DNA of 64,000 nt from Diaporthe sp. PMI_573. Its lineage: Eukaryota > Ascomycota > Sordariomycetes > Diaporthales > Diaporthaceae. Of the stretch, positions 57,801 to 64,000 are shown piece after piece. Made by a program: the position numbers and the translations under genes. The stretch lies in NCBI GenBank assembly GCA_021399435.1, contig JAJTUP010000112.1:1-64000 (forward strand), given 5' to 3'. Positions within the stretch are counted from its first letter, which is position 1, and each line of letters opens with the position of its first letter. The notes beneath the pieces are model-generated. The model ran no database searches. It worked only from the letters and a program-made list of their open reading frames with translations, and was not told where the DNA came from.

Positions 57801-60366
57801 TCCATGTACGAGAAGTAGTCCGGTCGCCTGGATCGGTCAGGGGAAAGCAAGGTCAAATGGTGACGCAGGGTACCTACGGTGGACTGATGTATCTCTCCTG
57901 AGGGTACCAATCTTGCGGAATCGACTCCGTCAGTACGCTGGGTCTCGGGACGTCCGCCGTGAACCACCCGTACTCGGTGTCGTTATGCGTTGCGGTGTCA
58001 CCGAGCTGGAGGTAGCCTATCTTAGTGGAGCTGACACCCCCTGTTGGGTTGAAGACTTGGTTGTTAGGGAGGAGGATGAAGTTGCCGCAGTCTTTGAAGC
58101 CGACGTTGTTCACAGCGATGACAGTGGATCCTTGCTGGGTGTTGGTTGTTGAGAGATACGTCTTGATGACGGTGGCTACGCTCTGGAAGTACGAGTCGAC
58201 GAGGACGAATGAACCGACTGGTGCACCCTTGAGCGAGCCCGGGGCTGTGAGGTCGATGCCAACATCGCAGTCGTGGATTAACACCTGCGACCATGACTGG
58301 ATCGCGAACAGCAGGTGTCAGCCCTGGCTTCACTGATGCAGAGAGTCATGAGTTCACTCACCCAGGCCCAGTCCCAAATCAAGCCAATACCATTCTTGGC
58401 GTTTTGGACGGTGAAGTCGCTGACAGAATACTGCTGATTCCCGCCCAGGAAGCCGTACAGTCCACCGTCGACGAGAATGCGGGTGATCCACCCGCCACTA
58501 CCGTTTTCCGCAACTGTCAAGGCCGGTCAGTAGGTGCTGAGGGCGATATTAGTGGAGCCGAAAGGAGATTGCTCCTGAGAACGTACAGATGCCGACCTGG
58601 CTGGAGAAAGACTTGTCTGACATGTAGATGATGACGTTCTCAATGCTGGCGGCCTGTGCTACCTGCCAGTGAACCCCCATCAGGTTCTTTGGCCGAGTAG
58701 CTGACCGGAGGTCGATCTGGAAGTTACGGAGATTGCGGTAGAAGTTTGCCTGTATGCACCCGTATCAGCATATCACGTTTCTGCTGTCGAACGGAAGGTA
58801 TCCGCTATCTGCCCCTTGTCATGGCACCAAGGGCTCAGCCCCTTCCAGTGGGATAATCAGAGCTGCAGGCATGGATGAAGCGTCACGCCAAAGAGGATGA
58901 AAGAGAATGGAGAGACTCACAGTATTCAAATACCACTCGGAGGTGCCATCTGCGAGATAAACGTCGCAGGTGATGAGGGCGTCACCGATGAAGCTGGTGG
59001 CAGCCTGCAAGGTGGGCATGGCGGTGCCGCGTTCGCCGACAAGCTGAGTATCGAAATATAGAATGAGTGGACTACTAATCCGATACACACCTAACTTCAC
59101 GTTAGTGATCATCGGCCTCAATTGCCATAGATAGGAATCTGGACACATGACTTCAAGTAGAACTCCAGCATAGGCCTATGGGGTAATCTCACAGTCCTGT
59201 CCGGGCTCTCCACTGAAGTTGCATGTTGGTAGTACGCCTGAAGACTGACGTACCAGGGGGGAAGTAGACGACTGCGCCCTTAGTGGTAGAACCTGCACAA
59301 TTAACTCCGCAACGGTTGCCATCTGTTATAGCTCTTTGGATGGCCTTTGTGTCATCGGCTATGCCGTTGCCCAGAGCCCCATAGTCCCAAACATTGCGCC
59401 AAACCTGGGGAGGAGCCAGCATCAGTAGAGCACCTTACCCAAGGTTTCACTCAACTGCCATTCGTTAATGTTGACCAGGCACGCAACTTTAATGATAAAC
59501 CCAACAGAGTCTGGTGATTATCCCACACGCCAACCTCGGGTTTGTAATTAAAGTCGTGTGCCGCAGCCTCCATCTCACTCATATGCCCACGCTAAGGACA
59601 AAGACTGGATTATCTCACATACCTTGTAAGAGCTATTGCCGCCAAAGGCCATAGTACCGGTATGGTCGACATTACGAGGCCACCAGCCGTTAGGATTAGC
59701 CTGTCGCTTGGTTACGTTCTCCTCGCCAACGACGCGGGCTTTCAGGGCCGCAATCTTGGGATCATTCTCATAATCCGGAAAGGTTCTGTTATCAACCATG
59801 TTTTGAGCGTCAACGTCACCAACAAGCTCGATGGCATCAAGCGTGGCCTGGTCGAATAATGGCCGAGACGGAGCTCCCCTACGCTTGAGGGGTTGTTCGC
59901 CGGGAACCTTGTGATCTGTTATACGTTAGCCTTGCTCAACTTGAATCCGCCCTAGCAGGTATGGAAGGGAACAGACAGTTCCAGGCCTGTTACCGCTGGG
60001 TAACGGGCTTCGTCACTCACGATAGTTGTTCTTGCGCGGGTTGTTAATAATCCACTCGTTATAAGCGGATTGCTCTTCTGCGGCCTTGTCAACGAGTTTT
60101 TGGGCAGCAGCCAGCTTGTGCTGGGTTACATTGGGGCGATGAATACCGCGGCTGGCGATTACTTGCGGGGCCTTGGGTCTGTGCTTAGCTTGGTCCTGGA
60201 CCGCCTCGGCATGAGCTTGCTCAACATAGTTCAAGTCACCTTGGCTCGGGTGGTAAAACTTTACACCTTCCAGACTGGTGAAGCCCTCGACTGGCCCTGA
60301 GCCTGAAAGGCCCAAAACCAGCAGGGTGAGGCTGGACAGCAGCAACAGCAGCAGCGGCCGATGCAT
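54809..60366 (-). CDS. Secreted GH55 beta-1,3-glucanase-family protein fused to SGNH/GDSL esterase
   Basis: Exons, minus strand: 60366-60021, 59915-59623, 59404-59254, 59090-58921, 58749-58587, 58513-58362, 58296-57878, 57827-57766, 57635-57552, 57475-57444, 57330-57102, 57038-56906, 56847-56816, 56747-56685, 56607-56476, 56397-54809. They sum to 4,050 nt (1,349 codons plus stop); all introns are GT-AG and every phase closes. Start is the first ATG of exon 1. Residues 1 to about 24 form a signal peptide (MHRPLLLLLLSSLTLLVLGL). GH55 starts near 195 (WWPRNVDHTGTMAFGG), with first helix lobe from 214 (VWRNVWDYGALGNGIADDT), second from about 565 (NIVAKGDGVTDDTTAL), and signatures GGLWFRGTASEHSVMYQYN and AAWSLIVQFSKNIYIDG. 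SGNH occupies about 967-1349: FGDSYTAG (Ser978), Gly1027 in SGET, GND (Asn1061), FHPKTRANWHIA (His1329). GH55 members cleave beta-1,3-glucan; SGNH enzymes hydrolyse esters. Substrates here are inferred only. GH55 alone is usually 750-950 residues. Confidence 0.88.
57367..57419 (-). repeat. Intron-borne repeat copy in intron 10
   Basis: 53 nt inside intron 10 (57443-57331), similar to 54 nt in intron 4. Both run, in gene sense, from GATTATCCCA through GGAAGG and AGCCC to GGGCAGATAG. Confidence 0.65.
58805..58858 (-). repeat. Intron-borne repeat copy in intron 4
   Basis: Partner of 57367-57419, inside intron 4 (58920-58750). The two introns are otherwise dissimilar. Intron 3 has a shorter, weaker match (GATTACCCCATAGG, near 59173-59186). 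Confidence 0.65.
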
Positions 60367-60393
60367 CTTGCGCGTGACGATGAAAAGGGGTAG

Positions 60394-60403
60394 TGGGATA
60401 ATC
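60394..60403. promoter_or_regulatory. TGGGATAATC motif in the 5' UTR or proximal promoter
   Basis: It lies 28-37 bp upstream of the start codon of the GH55-SGNH gene and is identical to the motif found in introns 2, 4 and 10 and downstream of the gene. Its core is a GATAA site. Confidence 0.4.
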
Positions 60404-60528
60404 CGCCTCACGGAAAGAGGCTCTAGTGAGATAGGAGTATACTGTTCGAACTCGACGATTCAACAGCTACCAAAATCAAACAAAAGAGGAGCTTGCCGGG
60501 TCTAACAGCGATCTGTCATTTTGCCCCT

Positions 60529-60843
60529 CAACGTGGTTGTACATCAAGCGGCGCAATCAATCAAGCAGCACAGTCAATCAAGCAGCACAATCAATCAAAC
60601 AGCGCAATCAATCAAGCAGCACAGTCAATCAAGCAGCACAATCAATCAAACAGCACAATCAATCAAGCAGTGTACTTGCTATTTACACCACTACCTTCTA
60701 ATATAATTGCAGTCTAACATTCCCTAGTTTGAATACATATTTTGCATATATGTAATTAAACTGTAATTATATTAGGAGATGGTGATGTAAATAGCAAGTG
60801 TGCCGCTTGATTGACTGCGCTGCTTGATGTACAACCACGTTAA
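60529..60843. mobile_element. Fold-back (MITE-like) element in the GH55-SGNH promoter
   Basis: Terminal inverted repeats begin AACGTGGTTGTACATCAAGC on both strands and continue inward through TACTTGCTATTTACACCACT and CTAATATAATTGCAGT (left) with counterparts on the right, so nearly the whole element can fold into one hairpin. The left arm is lengthened by a tandem array. No target duplication is clear. It ends about 163 bp upstream of the start codon and is less RIP-mutated than the DNA to its right. Confidence 0.75.
60546..60670. repeat. 17-bp minisatellite in the left arm of the fold-back element
   Basis: About seven units of GCAGCACAATCAATCAA. Variants (GCAGCACAGTCAATCAA, ACAGCGCAATCAATCAA) alternate so that a higher-order period of three units (51 bp) is visible. 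The right arm has only about one unit. Confidence 0.85.
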
Positions 60844-62127
60844 GTAAGATATTTAGGGTCATGCTGTGAACTTCATCTCCAGGCTGACAATAATGATCTA
60901 AGTGTGATATGTTTAAGGATGTCCGTCTCTATAGTTGTACATAGATACCTAGCCTTACTGTATAGAACCTCTGTAGGGCGTGCTGACATGAAGTATAAAC
61001 AAACAGCTTGCCTTTTTTAAAGAATGTAGAGATTTATAGGGTAAAAAACAGAGGGTATGGTACTTCTTAACCCTTAGTATAATTATAAGGCGCCACACTA
61101 AATTTACTATATACAATACTATATTAACCTTATATTTAAAATAATTAAGTATTTTTATTATTTTTATATCTTTATAATTTTCCTTTTCCTTTAATTTATA
61201 TTAAAAAAATATTATATATTAATTAAGCCATTTTAAGTATAATCTTTTATGTTACTTTATAATTTTAATAATATAATAAAGAAATATAAAAGTTTAAACA
61301 TTTTATATAAAATTTATATAATAAATTTATTATAATTTTAATATTTATTAAATAAATTTTATTTTATTTAAAACTAACTATTAGTTTTATTTTTATTAAG
61401 GTTATATTATTAGTTTTGTTGGTACGGCTTTAATGCTGTAGGTTAGGGGTCTTTGCACGTATAAATAGAGGCGAGTAAAAGCCGTACTGTCTGGGTATGA
61501 GTTTAATTCTTGCTATAGAAGGAAGAAAGGAAGCCATTGTCATTATAGGCGCCGAAGTATTTGGTATAGTAGCCCGCCCTTCTGCTGGCTAAGCCAGACC
61601 GGCCCTTTTGATTGGCTATAGCCGGGCCGGGCATGCGGTTCTTTTAACGGCCCTTAAACCCATAATTTTAATTATAATAATTAATTTACTATTATATTTA
61701 AATTTTAAATAATTTAAAATTTATATTATTATTATAATATTAGAAACTTAAAATTTAATTAATTAAAATTTATTTTTAATATTAAATTAATAAATTTTAA
61801 TAAATAATTTATTAATATATAATAATTAAATCTTTCTGGATATAAGGATAAAAGACCTATAATTATGTATTTTTAACTAATTTATATTTAATTATGTAAT
61901 ATTTCTACAATAAGGTTTTAAATATTAAATCTTGTTAAAAAAATGCTTTCTATTCTCGGCTGCCCTCTTGCCTCTCTTTAATTTGTTATTTTTAATTATT
62001 GTTTTAAGAGTAATAAGCTGATTTATTTGTTTAAAATAGTTTTTAAACTTTTCTAAGGTGGCAATAAATACGTTAATTTATTTGGTTATATAAGGTCTTT
62101 TGTTATTATACTTCTTTGCCTTTGTAA
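60844..62127. other. AT-rich flank with one GC islet
   Basis: After 61000 the DNA becomes almost entirely A/T. An islet of normal composition occurs at 61415-61660 (listed separately). I see no gene. Confidence 0.5.
61415..61660. other. GC islet with small inverted repeat and TATA-like motif
   Basis: GGTACGGCTTTA (61431) and TAAAAGCCGTAC (61477) form an inverted repeat around CGTATAAATAGAGGCG, a TATA-like sequence. Downstream is CCAGACCGGCCC and GGCCGGGC. It might be a short element remnant or a promoter fragment. There is no reading frame of note. Confidence 0.35.
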
Positions 62128-63665
62128 ATCTAAAGATTAGTGCCTTTAGCAGTGTGTGTGTGGCAGGGTCGCAGCAGGGTGCCTGGAGGCGAGTTGGGAC
62201 AATTGAGAATGGTTTGGACAACTTTGCATTGAATTTGAGTGGGCTTTTGTTAGCCCTCCTTACAGTCCTTCCAACATTGTCTTACCCTTAGGCACGCATA
62301 GGTTGGCTCTGATATACAGATAGGGAGGAGGCCGGAAAATTCAGCCCTCGAACCTACTATCTTTAACTTTAAATAACCAGCCAATCCTAACCCTAATAGT
62401 AACCAAACTAAATATAGATAAACTTTAAAAATTAGGCTATCTAATAAACTAAGTTACATACTTTTTGGGTAAGAAATAAGGGAAATATAGAGGTTTGAAG
62501 TTAGGGTTTTATAATAGCCTAAAAAATTGACTTATAGCTACCAAACTTATCTCCTAGTATGTATGCCTTATAGGCATATAGCCAAAAGTCTAGTGTTAAG
62601 TCTAGGGTAACTCTTTATATAAAGGGCCTATACTAAATTTAAGCGTTTTCGTTTAACAGTAAATAATATCCTTATATTAGCATAGACTTGTTTATTATAG
62701 TTAAAGTCTATTTCTGTAGCTGTTTGTAAGCTGTCAGGTTTATGCATCTAGACAATAGAATGTAGTTGCCTTACCTATCTGTTCTAACCGTAGCTGTAAA
62801 CTCGCTTAGTGGATGTATGTACTGGTTTAAGCTTGACTGTTGTCTTGGCTTTGGCTAAATGATTGCTTTTATATGGTCTTATAATATAGTAGAACAAGGT
62901 TGTAATAGTTGCTTGGTTTCGCCAGATGGGTATGTTTAAGCAGAGCCAGAACTTGTATATATTCTACAAGAGTATATAGTTAGGGTAATAGCTGCTTTTA
63001 TTATCGCCTATTTTAGCCAACTTAAAGGCCTGAGTTATACGGTAATAGTACTTTTATATAGTGCTTGATAGCATTAGACTAGGTTGCTTGCAGCCTGTAA
63101 TAGCTTTGTTAAATAGAAATGCTTAAATTTGGCGTGGGCCCTTCACATAAGGAGTTACCCTAAAATGCACATAAGGAGTTACCCTAGACTTGGCACTAGA
63201 CTTTTGGCTATATACCTATAGGGCGTGCACGCCAGGAGATAAGTTTAGTAGCCGTAAGTTAATTTTTTAGGCTATTATAAGACCCTAACTTTAAATTTCT
63301 ACATTTCTCTTATTTCTTATCTAAAAAGCATGTAACTTAGTTTATTAGATAGCCTGATTTTTAAAGTTTATCTATATTTAGTTTGGTTACTGTTAGGATT
63401 AGGATTGGCTGGTTATTTAAAGTTAAAGATAGTAGGTTTGAGGGCCGAATTTTCCGGCCTCCTCCCTATCTGTATATCAGAGCCAACCTACGCGTGCCTA
63501 AGGGTAAGACAATGTTGGAAGGACTGTAAGGAGGGCTGACAGAAGCCTACTTAAATTTAATACAAAGTTGTCTAAACCATTCTTAATCGTTCCAACTTGC
63601 CTCTAGGCACCCTGCTGCGACCCTGCCACATATACACTGCTGAAGGCACTAACCTTCAGAAGCTT
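62128..63665. mobile_element. Element with about 500-bp inverted arms
   Basis: Left arm about 62128-62630 and right arm about 63138-63665 are reverse complements over their whole length, starting TTAGTGCCTT(T/C)AGCAGTG, and including GGCAGGGTCGCAGCAGGGTGC, the GGAGGCCGGAAAATTC region and AAGTCTAGGGTAACTC. A central 500 bp separates them. No transposase is recognisable. Differences between arms are mostly transitions, and the outer 200 bp are the best preserved. A fold-back transposon, or two copies of one repeat in opposite orientation, would both fit. A degraded fragment of the same sequence lies near 52500-52660. Confidence 0.7.
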
Positions 63666-64000
63666 TAACCTTAACGGGCTGACGGCTTGTTAATAGTACC
63701 GGCGTAAATAGACTAGGCATGGCCTAATGCTACGGCTTTTAGCGTAGAATGGCGGGCGGCTTTTGACTATAGATAGGTTTGTAGAAGATTGTAAAGTTAC
63801 TGTGAAAAGTCCTATATGGCAAAAATTACTGTTTTTTTTTTAATTGTGTCTTGTCCTTCTAGAACACTAACTGTAGTTTCTAGCTAAACAGAGGAACTTA
63901 AACAAATATAAATAGTTAATATAATAATTAAATTATTATTAAAAAATAATAAAAGCTTTATTAACCAATAGTAGGTAGCTATAATTTATATTATAGTGGT
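63666..64000. other. Terminal flank, no gene recognised
   Basis: Mixed composition to about 63780, including a GC-containing segment with CGGCTTTTAGCG, then AT-rich to the window end. Confidence 0.4.

Noticed and set aside
57049..58631. Several plus-strand open frames of 95-170 codons
   Set aside because: They overlap the minus-strand exons and introns of the GH55-SGNH gene, cross its splice sites and have no recognisable content.
59091..59160. Alternative acceptors for exon 4 that keep extra residues before VYRISSP
   Set aside because: Only the TTAG acceptor at 59091-59092 joins the PPG end of exon 3 to VYRISSP in phase and matches the family pattern.
60367..60411. Upstream extension of the GH55-SGNH reading frame by 15 codons
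   Set aside because: The extension would begin with GTG. The first ATG is at 60366 and gives a clean signal peptide. The region also contains the recurring TGGGATAATC motif, which suits untranslated DNA.
62380..62400. CCTAACCCTAA as telomeric repeat
   Set aside because: Only about one and a half units occur, inside one arm of the inverted-repeat element, with a matching site in the other arm. It is not a telomere.

Overview
The window is nuclear DNA of a filamentous ascomycete (Pezizomycotina). Two lines of evidence support this. First, most of it is AT-rich transposon wreckage whose reading frames keep register but are studded with TAG/TAA codons at Trp and Gln positions, the signature of repeat-induced point mutation (RIP: C to T, mostly at CpA, on both strands). 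Second, the one intact gene has 15 short GT-AG introns and belongs to fungal cell-wall-active families. I cannot name the species from this sequence.

Layout. 1-2383: truncated Ty1/copia element (family A) with a small GC-rich terminal-repeat element inserted. 3139-5463: Fot1/Pogo DNA transposon with long inverted repeats and a TA target duplication. 5708-13270: complete copia A copy, minus strand, 208-bp LTRs, target duplication ATTAC, carrying an antisense gene-like block beside its 3' LTR. 13271-18307: unidentified coding relic and short tandem repeats. 18308-26813: copia B, minus strand, 239-bp LTRs, duplication ATAAT. 27241-35157: copia C, plus strand, LTRs of 334 and 327 bp, duplication ATATT, with a 630-bp element (D1) inside. 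35158-37395: more copia relic and a second copy of the small element. 39440-48945: pseudogene of an APH-type phosphotransferase, split by a second 630-bp element (D2, duplication TATAC), itself split by a Ty3/gypsy chromovirus (E, 40353-47780, 483-bp LTRs, duplication CCTTA). 48950-54480: unknown coding relic, AT-rich repeats and a LINE reverse transcriptase relic. 54480-60850: GC-balanced, intact island. 60850-64000: AT-rich DNA with a large inverted repeat.

The island holds one gene on the minus strand (54809-60366). I reconstructed 16 exons whose phases close exactly to a 4,050-nt reading frame (1,349 codons plus stop). It encodes a secreted protein in which a two-lobed GH55 (exo-beta-1,3-glucanase family) module is fused to a C-terminal SGNH/GDSL esterase module. 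This is the most interesting object here: an apparently functional bimodular wall- or polysaccharide-active enzyme standing alone in a RIP-silenced landscape, with a fold-back element carrying 17-bp tandem repeats in its promoter and a 10-bp motif (TGGGATAATC) recurring in its introns and flanks. The nesting gives a partial chronology: APH gene, then D2, then gypsy E; copia C, then D1; copia A, then the small GC-rich element.
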